Below, in pieces: positions 25,465-34,640 of a stretch of 48,413 nucleotides of DNA. The notes beneath the pieces are model-generated. The model worked only from the letters and a program-made list of their open reading frames with translations, was not told where the DNA came from and did no database searches. The position numbers and the translations under genes were made by a program. This DNA is from Fusibacter ferrireducens (lineage in GTDB: Bacteria; Bacillota; Clostridia; Peptostreptococcales; Acidaminobacteraceae): positions 33,504 to 81,916 of the forward strand of contig NZ_JADKNH010000004.1 in the NCBI RefSeq assembly GCF_015352425.1. Direction: 5' to 3'. Within the stretch, counting starts at the first letter, position 1, and each line of letters begins with the position of its first letter.

Positions 25465-26154
25465 ATGAGTTTTATCACAGAGGGCTTTAAAGAGGCATTG
25501 GCGCTTTTGTTGAGCTTTGATAGAGAGGTATACACAATAATAGGGCTTTCTGTGGGATTATCTTTAACCTCTACACTTCTTGCGGCAATCATGGGCATTC
25601 CATTTGGTTTGTATTTTGGACTGAAAACATTTAGACTCAAAAAAGTGTTGACTCGATTGCTTTATACGGCCATGAGTTTGCCACCAGTTGTTGTGGGACT
25701 TTTAGTCGCTATACTGTTTTCTAGAAAGGGTCCATTGGGTTCTTTCGGGCTCATGTTCACGCCAACAGCGATGATCATTGCTCAAGTGATTTTGGTAACG
25801 CCGATTATAATGGGTATTATTTTTAATGCGTCCAAAGAAAAAGGCAGAAGCATCTATAACATGGGTAAAACACTGGGAGCAAGTCGTTTTCAAGTATTGC
25901 TTTTAATGATTGCAGAGATGAGAGTCACCATATTAATTGCAATTGTTACGGGTTTTGGAAGAGCTGTATCTGAGGTCGGCGCAGTGATGATTGTCGGTGG
26001 GAACATAAAAGGCCATACAAGAGTGATGACGACATTTATAGCGATGAATAACAGCATGGGGAACTATGGCATGGCCATTGCAATGGGCCTTGTTTTGCTC
26101 ACCATTTCATTTATCGTCAATTCAATCCTTTATCATTTCACCGTGGGAGACTAA
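25465..26154 (+). CDS. tupB: tungstate ABC transporter permease TupB
   Basis: This 229-aa protein has about five membrane segments and the binding-protein-dependent permease loop EMRVTILIAIVTGFGRAVSE, the site that contacts the ATPase. Length and order after tupA match TupB. An AAAGGAG site precedes the ATG, 23 bp after tupA. Confidence 0.92.
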   Translation: MSFITEGFKEALALLLSFDREVYTIIGLSVGLSLTSTLLAAIMGIPFGLYFGLKTFRLKKVLTRLLYTAMSLPPVVVGLLVAILFSRKGPLGSFGLMFTPTAMIIAQVILVTPIIMGIIFNASKEKGRSIYNMGKTLGASRFQVLLLMIAEMRVTILIAIVTGFGRAVSEVGAVMIVGGNIKGHTRVMTTFIAMNNSMGNYGMAIAMGLVLLTISFIVNSILYHFTVGD

Positions 26155-26155
26155 A

Positions 26156-26815
26156 ATGGACATTGAATTAACGCATCTGCTCAAAAAATACCAAAACAGA
26201 GTCGTTGTGGATATTGAAAAAGCGGTTTTTAAAAGTGGACAAATCTGTGGTATCATAGGTGCAAATGGTGCGGGTAAAACTACTTTGCTCAAAATGATTG
26301 CTGGACTTGAACCCTATGAGCGAGGCACAATATGTTATGATGGCAAACGATTAGCAGATGCAGACCATAGACGTATTACTTATCTGAGTCAAACCCCGTA
26401 TATGATGCAGACAAGTGTTTATAACAATATTGCCTATCCACTTAAAATAAGGGGTTTTATTAAATCGCAAATTGAAAATGCGGTCCATGCCATTTTAGAG
26501 GAGCTTCAGATTGAACCTTTATCAGATCAATTAGCGACTCAGCTGTCAGGTGGGGAATCACAAAAAGTGGCATTGGCACGGGCTTTGGTATTTAATCCAG
26601 AGGTGTTGTTATTAGATGAACCCACAGCAAGTATTGATCAGAGTACAATTAAAGTCATTGAAAGTACAATCGCAAAGCGCAATAGAGAGCAGTCTATGAC
26701 AGTGATTACCATATCACATGATCTGGATCAAATTGAGCGTATGTGCAAAGAGATTTTCGTAATGGAAAGGGGAAAGAATAATGTATACAGTAGGGGTAAT
26801 CACAGCGAGCGATAA
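26156..26815 (+). CDS. tupC: tungstate ABC transporter ATPase TupC
   Basis: The 219-aa ATPase has Walker A GANGAGKTT, the signature LSGGESQKVALARAL and Walker B VLLLDEPTASID. The ATG at 26156, one base after the tupB stop, gives the natural N-terminus; an upstream in-frame ATG inside tupB is not used. Its last 35 bp overlap mogA in another frame, an unusually long overlap that suggests coupled translation. Confidence 0.92.
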   Translation: MDIELTHLLKKYQNRVVVDIEKAVFKSGQICGIIGANGAGKTTLLKMIAGLEPYERGTICYDGKRLADADHRRITYLSQTPYMMQTSVYNNIAYPLKIRGFIKSQIENAVHAILEELQIEPLSDQLATQLSGGESQKVALARALVFNPEVLLLDEPTASIDQSTIKVIESTIAKRNREQSMTVITISHDLDQIERMCKEIFVMERGKNNVYSRGNHSER

Positions 26816-27284
26816 GGGCTCAAAGGGAGAACGTGAAGATCTAAGCGGTAAAGTGATTTGTGATATCGTAACTGAAGCAGGTTATAAAGTTCTAAAATAC
26901 ATGATGGTGCCAGATGAAAAAGATGAACTTGAAAAAGCAATGCGCCATATGGCGGATGAACTCCATGTCAATTTGATTTTGACAACAGGAGGGACGGGAT
27001 TCAGCAAACGAGATGTGACGCCAGAGGCGACTATAAGCGTCATAGAACGAGAAGCACCGGGAATCGCAGAGGCAATCCGCTATAACAGCTTGCAAATAAC
27101 ACCCAAGGGCATGCTCTCTAGGGGCGTTTCAGGGATCAGAGGCAATACGTTGATCATCAACATGCCTGGAAGTCCAAAAGCGGTTAGAGAAACTCTAGAC
27201 TACATTTTGAGTCCAGTTTTTCACGGCATTCAAATTCTCGTAGGGGATGATTCTGAATGTGCTACACCAATGACTAAAGCATAA
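26781..27284 (+). CDS. mogA: molybdopterin adenylyltransferase MogA/MoaB family
   Basis: MogA adenylates molybdopterin before metal insertion by MoeA. The signature LTTGGTGFSKRDVTPEA (about 71-87) and NMPGSPKAVRETL near the C-terminus identify the MogA/MoaB fold. Length 167 aa. The gene begins inside tupC, linking tungstate import to cofactor synthesis. Confidence 0.9.
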   Translation: MYTVGVITASDKGSKGEREDLSGKVICDIVTEAGYKVLKYMMVPDEKDELEKAMRHMADELHVNLILTTGGTGFSKRDVTPEATISVIEREAPGIAEAIRYNSLQITPKGMLSRGVSGIRGNTLIINMPGSPKAVRETLDYILSPVFHGIQILVGDDSECATPMTKA

Positions 27285-27369
27285 ACGATCTAAATATAAG
27301 TGCATTATAAATAAGCCGTAGATTACCAAAATATAGATGACCAAAGTATAAGAGAAAGGATCTTAAAAA

Positions 27370-28611
27370 ATGAATTTTTTCAAAATTAGATCTTTAAGTG
27401 AAGCACGAGCAATCATCCATGATGAGGTTTCTAGACTAAAGCTTGAGGTAGAACGTATTTCCATAGGTGCTTGCAATGGCTTTATTGCATGCGAAAATGT
27501 ATATTCAGAGGTTGATATTCCCTCTTTTGATAGATCCACAGTAGACGGATACGCCGTGAAAATAGATGATGTGATGGGGGCAACGGAGAGTATTCCGGCA
27601 ATGTTGAAGCTCAAGGGCGATTCTGTTATGGGTGAAGTCATGTCTGAGACCCTTCAAAAAGGGGAGGCCATATATGTGCCCACAGGCGGCATGCTTCCAC
27701 ATGGTTCAGATGGTGTGGTTATGATTGAATACTCTGAACAGATGTCATCTGATTTAATCCTTATCCGTCAACCCATTGCCTTTGGAGAGAACATTATTTA
27801 TCATGGCGATGATCTTAAAAAAGAACAGCTCATCATAGAAGCAGGGAAGAGAATAAACGCATACGATATGGGATTGTTGGCGGGCGCAGGGATCAATGCC
27901 ATAAATGTGTATAAAAAAATTAAAGTGGCAATTTTGTCCACAGGAGATGAAGTTGTGGATTGTCATTTGCCAATTAAGATGGGACAAATAAGAGATATTA
28001 ACGGTTATGCACTCATGGGACTCGTGTCTGAACTGGGTGGTGAAGTCGTTCATAAGGCCATTATCCGTGATGATATGAATGCCCTTAAGGCAAGCGTTGC
28101 AGAGTCACTTGAGAAAGCAGATTTAGTTTTGTTATCAGGTGGGAGCTCAGTAGGAACAAGAGATTTTACGCATCAAGTGATAGAATCCTTTGCGGATGGC
28201 GAAATTTTAATTCATGGTATATCTATAAAACCAGGGAAGCCAACCATTGTTGGCAGAGCTCACAACAAGCTCATCTTTGGTCTACCAGGTCACCCTACAG
28301 CATCTGCACTGGTGTTTGAAATACTTGTAAGACCGTATATGGAAAGTGTCAGTAACCTTAAAATGAAATCGATAAAGGTAAATGCTCAGATTACGGAAAG
28401 TATTCACTCTGCCTCGGGCAAAGACACTTTTATTATGGTCAATCTAGCTTATGAGGACAATGTGTTAAGGGCAAAACCGATTCTTGGCAAATCAGGGCTC
28501 ATTTCATTGATGACGAAGGCTTCCGGTTATATTCACATTGAAAGCGACCAAGAAGGCCTTTACAAAGGTCAAGATGTGAATGTCTATCTATTCAAAAGAG
28601 GTGAATTATAA
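27370..28611 (+). CDS. moeA: molybdopterin molybdenumtransferase MoeA, first copy
   Basis: MoeA inserts the metal into adenylated molybdopterin. This 413-aa copy has the whole MoeA layout: SFDRSTVDGYAV near residue 55, VPTGGMLPHGSDGVVMIEY (~100-118), the GDEVV segment and the MogA-like LLSGGSSVGTRDFT with KPGKPTIVGR and GLPGHPTSA-type motifs. It lies 85 bp after mogA and overlaps the second moeA by one base. With two MoeA proteins present, one may handle tungsten and the other molybdenum, or they may form a heteromer. Confidence 0.93.
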   Translation: MNFFKIRSLSEARAIIHDEVSRLKLEVERISIGACNGFIACENVYSEVDIPSFDRSTVDGYAVKIDDVMGATESIPAMLKLKGDSVMGEVMSETLQKGEAIYVPTGGMLPHGSDGVVMIEYSEQMSSDLILIRQPIAFGENIIYHGDDLKKEQLIIEAGKRINAYDMGLLAGAGINAINVYKKIKVAILSTGDEVVDCHLPIKMGQIRDINGYALMGLVSELGGEVVHKAIIRDDMNALKASVAESLEKADLVLLSGGSSVGTRDFTHQVIESFADGEILIHGISIKPGKPTIVGRAHNKLIFGLPGHPTASALVFEILVRPYMESVSNLKMKSIKVNAQITESIHSASGKDTFIMVNLAYEDNVLRAKPILGKSGLISLMTKASGYIHIESDQEGLYKGQDVNVYLFKRGEL

Positions 28612-30509
28612 TGGCTCAAAGAAATGTTTATATTTCCAATATGCCACTTGATGAGGCTTTAAAAAAGTATAGAGAGCACCTTGAAAATCCACTTCAATCA
28701 GAAAGTGTTCCTGTGAAATCGACTTTGCATCGCATTACGTTTGGACCTGTGTTTGCACATCGATCGTCACCAAGTGATCCCTGTTCTGCAATGGATGGCA
28801 TTGCAGTGCTTTCCGAAAGAACACAAGGGGCAAATGAGAAAAATCCAATGCAATTGAAAGAGCATGAGGATTTTGAATACGTTAATACGGGTAATTTATT
28901 ACCTGAAAATAAAGATAGTGTCATTATGATTGAAGACGTGAAGCCAGTCAGTGAGGGCGTCATTGAGATCGTAGAGGCAGCGTATTCATGGCAACATGTG
29001 AGGCAAGTGGGTGAAGACATCATTGTAGGTGAGATGCTCTTGCCGTCATTCCATAAAGTGAGGCCTATGGATTTGGGCGCTTTAATCAGTGGAGGCGTTT
29101 CCTCAGTGGATGTCTTTGAAAAACTAAAAGTGGGGATCTTACCCACTGGAAACGAAATTGTTCAAGACCTTGACGCGTTAACACGAGGTAAAATAATAGA
29201 TTCTAACTCAAGTGTCATTGAAGGATTGCTTACAGAAATGGGCTGTCTGACAAAAGTTTATAGCCCATGCCATGATGATCCGAATGCCCTAAAAGAGGCC
29301 ATAGAAAGAGGCCTCGGCGAAAATCATATGCTGATTACCATTGCAGGGTCTTCGGCAGGTGAAAAGGACTATACAGTGAGCACTATTGAAGCTCTAGGAG
29401 AGGTCGTGGTACACGGCGTCGCTATAAAACCAGGAAAGCCCACGATTTTAGGCAAGATTAAGGGCAAGAGCGTAGTTGGACTTCCTGGGTACCCTGTATC
29501 TGCTTTTTTTGCATTTGAAGCTTTTGTGAAACCCTTAATTGAAAGTTGGCATGGTCAAATGGATGAAATGTCCATTCACGAAGGTGTTTTGACACAGAGA
29601 GTTGTCTCGTCTCTTAAACATGAAGAGCTTGTCAGAGTCACTCTTGGTGAGGTAAATGGCAAATGGGTGGTGACGCCGCTTAATAGAGGAGCAGGAACGA
29701 CTATGAGCCTTGTGAAAGCAGATGGCGTTTTGACGATACCGCGACTTTCCGAAGGGATCGAAAGAGGTGAAAGTGTTGAGGTCAAGTTATTGAAACCACT
29801 CCATACACTGTCGGAGAGACTCGTGGTGATTGGTAGCCATGACTTATTATTAGATATTGTTGCAGATCGCATGCCGATGACTTCGACGCATGTGGGAAGC
29901 CTTGGCGGCGTTATGGCACTTATAAAAGATGAATGCCATATGGCTCCAATTCATTTAATAGATGAAAAAACGGGTATTTATAATATCAGCACTGTTCAGC
30001 GCTTCTTTCCAAATCGAAAAATGGCGCTGATCAAAGGGGTAAAACGCTTACAAGGCCTTATGGTGAGAAAGGGCAATCCGAAAGGCATTTATACTTTTCA
30101 AGATTTGGCGAGAAAAGAAATCGAGTTCATCAACAGGCAGAAAGGTGCTGGCACAAGACAGTTACTGGACTATGAACTCTCTAAATTGGGCATCAGTGGC
30201 GGAGACATAAACGGTTATCACCGAGAAGTGGTCACACATATGGCAGTGGCAGTTGCAGTGGCATCTGAAGGGGCCGATGCAGGACTCGGGGTTTATTCAG
30301 CAGCAAATTCCATGGGACTTGATTTTATTGAAGTGGGCTATGAATCCTATGATTTTTTGGTGCCTTATGCGCTTTTAGAAGATTTTAGAGTTCAGAGATT
30401 TATAGATTTGATAAAGTCCCCTTATTTTAAAACGCAAATGACTGAAATTGGCGGTTATGCATTAGAGGAAACCGGTGACATCATCGAGATCGGAGAGACA
30501 TATGATTGA
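28611..30509 (+). CDS. MoeA fused to a periplasmic-binding-protein-like domain, 632 aa
   Basis: Residues 1 to ~400 are a second MoeA (AMDGIAV, NTGNLLPENKDSVIMIED, AGSSAGEKDYT, KPGKPTILGK, GLPGYPVS). Residues ~405-632 form a PBP-like domain (VVIGSHDLLLDIVAD, then KGAGTRQLLDYEL and AVAVASEGADAGLGVYSAA), of the sort seen in ModE/MoeA-PBP proteins that may sense or deliver the oxyanion. The fusion has no signal peptide, so it is cytoplasmic. It overlaps moeA by one base and moaA by eight. Confidence 0.92.
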   Translation: MAQRNVYISNMPLDEALKKYREHLENPLQSESVPVKSTLHRITFGPVFAHRSSPSDPCSAMDGIAVLSERTQGANEKNPMQLKEHEDFEYVNTGNLLPENKDSVIMIEDVKPVSEGVIEIVEAAYSWQHVRQVGEDIIVGEMLLPSFHKVRPMDLGALISGGVSSVDVFEKLKVGILPTGNEIVQDLDALTRGKIIDSNSSVIEGLLTEMGCLTKVYSPCHDDPNALKEAIERGLGENHMLITIAGSSAGEKDYTVSTIEALGEVVVHGVAIKPGKPTILGKIKGKSVVGLPGYPVSAFFAFEAFVKPLIESWHGQMDEMSIHEGVLTQRVVSSLKHEELVRVTLGEVNGKWVVTPLNRGAGTTMSLVKADGVLTIPRLSEGIERGESVEVKLLKPLHTLSERLVVIGSHDLLLDIVADRMPMTSTHVGSLGGVMALIKDECHMAPIHLIDEKTGIYNISTVQRFFPNRKMALIKGVKRLQGLMVRKGNPKGIYTFQDLARKEIEFINRQKGAGTRQLLDYELSKLGISGGDINGYHREVVTHMAVAVAVASEGADAGLGVYSAANSMGLDFIEVGYESYDFLVPYALLEDFRVQRFIDLIKSPYFKTQMTEIGGYALEETGDIIEIGETYD

Positions 30510-31458
30510 TGGGTATGGGAGGAAAATAAATTATTTGAGATTATCGATTACGGATCGTTGTAATTTGAGATGTCAATATTGCATGCCTGAGGAAGGTGTC
30601 GAAAAACTGAAACATAGTGATATTTTATCCCTAGAAGAAATTGATAAAATGGTCGAATCCTTTGTGAGCCTTGGTATTGACAAAATAAGAATAACGGGTG
30701 GAGAACCTTTAGTAAGACATGGAATTGTCTCACTTGTTGAAATGATTCACAAGCATCCAGAAATTAAGGATCTTGCACTCACCACGAATGGACTTTTATT
30801 AAAAAAAATGGCAAAGTCTCTAAAAGATGCAGGACTCGATCGCGTCAATATCAGTATAGACTCACTTAAACCTGAAAAGTACTTCCAGATGACTCGTGGT
30901 GGGGTACTTGGAAATGTACTTGAAGGAATCGAAGAAGCAAAGCGCGTGGGTTTGACGCCAATTAAACTCAATGTGGTGATCATAGGTGGTTTTAATGATG
31001 ATGAGATCGAAGATTTTGTTCGTATGACAGAGGATGAGGCCATAGATGTGCGCTTTATTGAACTCATGCCTATAGGTGAAGTGGCAAAGTGGTCTATAAA
31101 AAATTATGTGCCGAATACAGCGGTTTTGGACAAAGTACCAGAGCTTGTACCCGTTGAGAGCAAAGACCCTGCGTCGCCAGCGAAATACTATAAACTGCCA
31201 AATGGCAAAGGCAAAGTGGGGTTAATTAGTCCGATTTCCTGTAAATTCTGCACAAACTGTAATCGCATTCGATTGACTTCAGAAGGCAAACTGAAATATT
31301 GTCTGCATTCAGATATAGAATTTGATTTGAAAAAAGCTTTAGAAGATCAATTGGATTTAACGACGTATATACAACAATCTGTTTTAAAAAAACCGCTTGA
31401 ACATGAAATTGGAAAGGCGAGCACTGTGGCTAGGAACATGGTTCAAGTTGGAGGTTGA
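30502..31458 (+). CDS. moaA: GTP 3',8-cyclase MoaA (radical SAM)
   Basis: MoaA starts molybdopterin synthesis by converting GTP to 3',8-cyclo-7,8-dihydro-GTP. The SAM cluster is C20, C24 and C27 (CNLRCQYC); the second cluster Cys are in CKFCTNCNRIRL ... YC near the C-terminus, and the chain ends in the conserved Gly-Gly. Length 318 aa. The ATG at 30502 follows GGAGAG and overlaps the preceding stop by eight bases; an earlier in-frame start is deep in the upstream gene. Confidence 0.95.
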   Translation: MIDGYGRKINYLRLSITDRCNLRCQYCMPEEGVEKLKHSDILSLEEIDKMVESFVSLGIDKIRITGGEPLVRHGIVSLVEMIHKHPEIKDLALTTNGLLLKKMAKSLKDAGLDRVNISIDSLKPEKYFQMTRGGVLGNVLEGIEEAKRVGLTPIKLNVVIIGGFNDDEIEDFVRMTEDEAIDVRFIELMPIGEVAKWSIKNYVPNTAVLDKVPELVPVESKDPASPAKYYKLPNGKGKVGLISPISCKFCTNCNRIRLTSEGKLKYCLHSDIEFDLKKALEDQLDLTTYIQQSVLKKPLEHEIGKASTVARNMVQVGG

Positions 31459-31538
31459 AGTAACGGGTTGTCAAGATTGAACTCATGAGCTGGTAACAAT
31501 AGAGTGTGCAAAAATCGAACTCAATTTTAGGAGGATTC

Positions 31539-32018
31539 ATGTCATTTACACATTTTAACGATAAGGGTAGAGCTCATATGGTGGAGGTTACAGAGAAAGC
31601 GGAGACCCTTAGAGTGGCTTTGGCAAAAGGCGAAATTCTGATGAAGGCGTCCACCATTGAAGCGATTAAAGAGAGCTCAATAAGCAAGGGTGATGTCCTC
31701 CAAGTAGCTCAAATTGCAGGCGTGATGGGCGCTAAAAGAACCAGTGATTTGATCCCTATGTGCCATCCCCTCATGTTGACACATGTCTCATTGGATTTTG
31801 AGATCCTAGAAGACCGAATTTTGATAGAAGCCACCGTTAAGACTTTTGGCAAGACCGGTGTGGAGATGGAGGCATTGACAGCTGTGAATATAGCGGCGCT
31901 TACGATATATGATATGTGTAAAGCGGTGGATAAAGAGATGGTCATTGATCGTATTAGGCTTGTGGAAAAAGTGGGTGGCAAATCGGGGCATTATACAAGA
32001 TCGGGGGAAGTATTATGA
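31539..32018 (+). CDS. moaC: cyclic pyranopterin monophosphate synthase MoaC
   Basis: MoaC completes cyclic pyranopterin monophosphate after MoaA. Family motifs are [16 protein letters not shown] (about 75-90), [15 protein letters not shown] (about 104-118) and [10 protein letters not shown] (~126-135). Length 159 aa. AGGAGG before the ATG at 31539 outranks an upstream in-frame start. Confidence 0.95.
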   Translation: MSFTHFNDKGRAHMVEVTEKAETLRVALAKGEILMKASTIEAIKESSISKGDVLQVAQIAGVMGAKRTSDLIPMCHPLMLTHVSLDFEILEDRILIEATVKTFGKTGVEMEALTAVNIAALTIYDMCKAVDKEMVIDRIRLVEKVGGKSGHYTRSGEVL

Positions 32019-32479
32019 AAATAGCTGAGGGCAAAGTGATCGCTATTAATATAAGTGCTGAGAAGGGTGTGGTTAAGGATACTATTCCTGAGGGTGAATT
32101 TAGAGAAGGTCATGGCCTTGTGGGGGATGCCCATGCTGGAAAGTGGCATAGACAAGTCAGTCTGTTGGGACAAGAAAGCATCGATAAAATGACCCAAATG
32201 GGTGTTGAAGGTTTGTGTAGTGGAAAGTTTGCAGAGAATCTCACCACAGAAGGAATTTGTTTGTATGAGTTGCCTGTGGGTACAAAATTAAAGATTGGTG
32301 AAACCCTTCAAGAGGTTACTCAAATTGGCAAAGAGTGCCATCACGGCTGTGCTATAAAGACCCAAGTGGGTCAGTGTATCATGCCCAAAGAAGGGATTTT
32401 TACAAGAGTGTTAAAGTCAGGTGTTGTCAAAACAGGTGATGCTATTATTGTGCTCAATGATTTAGGTGTCATAGAGTAG
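32015..32479 (+). CDS. MOSC-domain protein, 154 aa
   Basis: MOSC domains bind or handle the molybdenum/tungsten cofactor and its sulfur. Visible here are [19 protein letters not shown] (about 34-52) and the Cys-bearing [17 protein letters not shown] near residue 110, the expected cofactor-sulfur site. It overlaps moaC by four bases (ATGA). Stand-alone bacterial MOSC proteins are often found among moa genes; the exact reaction is unknown. Confidence 0.9.
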   Translation: MKIAEGKVIAINISAEKGVVKDTIPEGEFREGHGLVGDAHAGKWHRQVSLLGQESIDKMTQMGVEGLCSGKFAENLTTEGICLYELPVGTKLKIGETLQEVTQIGKECHHGCAIKTQVGQCIMPKEGIFTRVLKSGVVKTGDAIIVLNDLGVIE

Positions 32480-32597
32480 CCCAATGTTCTTAAAGTGGTT
32501 TTTACACAAAAGGCAACAGCCGGATTAGAATACGATAAAATTAATATATGACAATTGGGTCTATCGCATTGGATCAAATTATTTTAATTGAATAGGT

Positions 32598-32760
32598 ACC
32601 AAAATCCGAGTCAAAATATCTAAAGCTCAGTGCCATGATTTTTGACCAATGGGTAGAACGGGAAACTGTGATGCCTCCCGATATTTGGAAAGGATTTGGA
32701 ATAAATGTCACATTTATAAGCAATGTTTTGCATTGCGCCAAATTTAAAAGGAGGCTATTT
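32598..32760 (+). promoter_or_regulatory. structured leader of the tungsten oxidoreductase gene, candidate Moco/Tuco-type riboswitch
   Basis: A series of nested stems ends at the ribosome site: CCAA (32646) with TTGG, enclosing CGGGA (32659-32663) with TCCCG (32676-32680); then GGAAAGG; then ATTTGG (32694-32699) with CCAAAT (32738-32743), enclosing hairpins ATAAATG/CATTTAT (32701-32717) and GCAATG/CATTGC (32720-32736). An earlier ATTTGG (32683-32688) could compete for CCAAAT. The gene context is right for a Moco or Tuco RNA; membership has not been tested. Confidence 0.5.
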
Positions 32761-34551
32761 ATGTACGGTTATCAAGGTCAAGTATTAAGGGTCAATTTAA
32801 CAAAAGGTGTTTGCACAGTGGAAGCGCTTGACGAAGCAATGGCAAAAAAATTCGTCGGTGGTAGAGGTCTTGGCACGAAGATGTTCGCTAATGAAGTTTC
32901 TCCAACAGTAGATGCTTTAAGTGAAGAAAATAAACTTTTCATTGTCACAGGACCGCTTACTGGGACGCCAACACCTACAGGTGGCCGTTATATGGTTATT
33001 ACCAAATCGCCACTAACGGGTACAATTGCATCTTCTAACTCAGGAGGTTACTGGGGACCGGAATTGAAGTTTGCTGGATATGATATCATTGTCCTTGAAG
33101 GTAAATCGAATAAACCTGTCTATATCATGATTGAAGATGATAAAGTTGAAATCAGAGATGCAGCTCATATTTGGGGCAAAGTCGTTTCTGAGACCACTGA
33201 GATATTGAAAAAGGAAATACCTGAGAAATCTCGCGTCATGACAATTGGACCAGCTGGTGAAAAACTTTCTAAAATGGCAGCTATTATGAATGATAAAGAT
33301 AGAGCAGCTGGAAGATCAGGCGTTGGCGCTGTAATGGGCTCTAAAAATTTAAAGGCAATTACAGTGAGAGGTACTAAAAAGGTTGAAGTTGCAGATGCAG
33401 AAGCCCTAAAGCAAGTCGTTAAAGACTGCAATGCTAAAATCAGAGAGAATGGTGTCACAGGACAGGGGTTGCCAACTTATGGAACGGCTGTACTCGTGAA
33501 TATTATCAATGAAAATGGTGTCTTCCCAGTGAATAACTTCCAATCTTCACATTTTGACAGAGCAGAAGAGCTCAGTGGTGAAACACTTACAGAACAATAT
33601 TTGGTTAGAAAAGATCCTTGCTATAGATGTCCAATTGCTTGTGGTAGGTATTGCAAAGTAGATGATATTGAAGGCGGAGGTCCAGAGTATGAGACGATTT
33701 GGGCTTTTGGTGGAGATTGTGGCGTATCGGATATGGGTGCTGTTATTAAGGCAAACTACTGGTGTAATGAGCTTGGGATCGATACGATTACAGCGGGCTC
33801 AACAATAGCTGCGGCAATGGAACTCTATGAAAAAGGTTATATCAAGGATTCAGAACTTGATGGCGTATCGCTTAAATTCGGAGACAACGATGCGGTTGTG
33901 GAATGGACAAAGCGTATGGGCTTGAGAGAAGGTTTTGGAAATAAAATGGCGGATGGTTCTTATCGCCTTGCAGAGTCATATGGTGTTCCAGAATTCTCAA
34001 TGACTGTTAAAAAGCAAGAATTACCTGCATATGACCCAAGAGGAATTCAAGGACAAGGCTTGCAATACGCAACTTCAAATAGAGGGGGTTGTCACGTTAG
34101 AGGTTATATGATTTCACCTGAAATTTTAGGATTACCAGAAAAACTAGATCGCTTTACTTTAGAAGGCAAAGCAGGTTGGGTTAAAATATTCCAAGATTTA
34201 ACGGCATTTATTGATGCATCAGGTCTTTGTCTATTCACTTCATTTGCAATGGGCGCAGGCGATTATGCATCTATGATCAACAATGTCATTGGCACGGATT
34301 GGTCTGCGGAAGATGTTCTTTTGGCAGGCGAACGCATTTGGAATATTGAAAGACTTTTCAATTTAGCGGCTGGTATAGATGCCTCTCAAGATACGCTTCC
34401 AAAGAGACTTTTAGAAGATCCAATTGAAGCAGGTCCTTCAGAAGGGAATGTGACAAGATTATCGGAACTTTTACCTGAATACTATGAATTAAGAGGCTGG
34501 GGTGCAGATGGTATTCCAACACAAGCACGCAAAGATATATTAGGACTTTAA
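32761..34551 (+). CDS. aor: tungsten-containing aldehyde:ferredoxin oxidoreductase family enzyme, 596 aa
   Basis: AOR-family enzymes carry a tungsten bis-pyranopterin and a [4Fe-4S] cluster and oxidise aldehydes, or reduce acids, with ferredoxin. The cluster Cys are C287, C290 and C294 (CYRCPIAC) and C490 (DASGLC). Cofactor-binding blocks include PTGGRYMVITKSP and GPAGEKLSKMA. The AAAAGGAGG site defines the ATG at 32761; an upstream in-frame extension would run through the structured leader. The substrate is not evident. Its maturase follows directly. Confidence 0.92.
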   Translation: MYGYQGQVLRVNLTKGVCTVEALDEAMAKKFVGGRGLGTKMFANEVSPTVDALSEENKLFIVTGPLTGTPTPTGGRYMVITKSPLTGTIASSNSGGYWGPELKFAGYDIIVLEGKSNKPVYIMIEDDKVEIRDAAHIWGKVVSETTEILKKEIPEKSRVMTIGPAGEKLSKMAAIMNDKDRAAGRSGVGAVMGSKNLKAITVRGTKKVEVADAEALKQVVKDCNAKIRENGVTGQGLPTYGTAVLVNIINENGVFPVNNFQSSHFDRAEELSGETLTEQYLVRKDPCYRCPIACGRYCKVDDIEGGGPEYETIWAFGGDCGVSDMGAVIKANYWCNELGIDTITAGSTIAAAMELYEKGYIKDSELDGVSLKFGDNDAVVEWTKRMGLREGFGNKMADGSYRLAESYGVPEFSMTVKKQELPAYDPRGIQGQGLQYATSNRGGCHVRGYMISPEILGLPEKLDRFTLEGKAGWVKIFQDLTAFIDASGLCLFTSFAMGAGDYASMINNVIGTDWSAEDVLLAGERIWNIERLFNLAAGIDASQDTLPKRLLEDPIEAGPSEGNVTRLSELLPEYYELRGWGADGIPTQARKDILGL

Positions 34552-34561
34552 TGCTTGCAAT

Positions 34562-34591
34562 AAGGAGCCCCTTTTGGGCTCCTTTCCTTTT
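34562..34591 (+). terminator. terminator after the tungsten oxidoreductase
   Basis: AAGGAGCCC (34562-34570) pairs with GGGCTCCTT (34576-34584) around a 5-nt loop, followed by a T-rich tract. Partial read-through to the maturase gene 50 bp downstream is likely, since no clear promoter is seen there. Confidence 0.85.
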
Positions 34592-34594
34592 ATA

Positions 34595-34616
34595 GACAAC
34601 AAGATTTGAGCTGAAA
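34595..34616 (+). repeat. fragment of the ~104-bp dispersed repeat
   Basis: ACAACAAGATTTGAGC (34596-34611) is identical to the start of the repeat unit at 1-228, followed by TGAAA in place of CGAAA. The rest of the unit is absent. It sits between the terminator and the maturase ribosome site. Confidence 0.55.
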
Positions 34617-34640
34617 TTCATAGGCTATGAGGAGGGTAAA

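Noticed and set aside
32635-32760. N-terminal extension of the tungsten oxidoreductase
   Set aside because: AAAAGGAGG selects the ATG at 32761, where the family N-terminus begins; the extension lies in a structured RNA leader.
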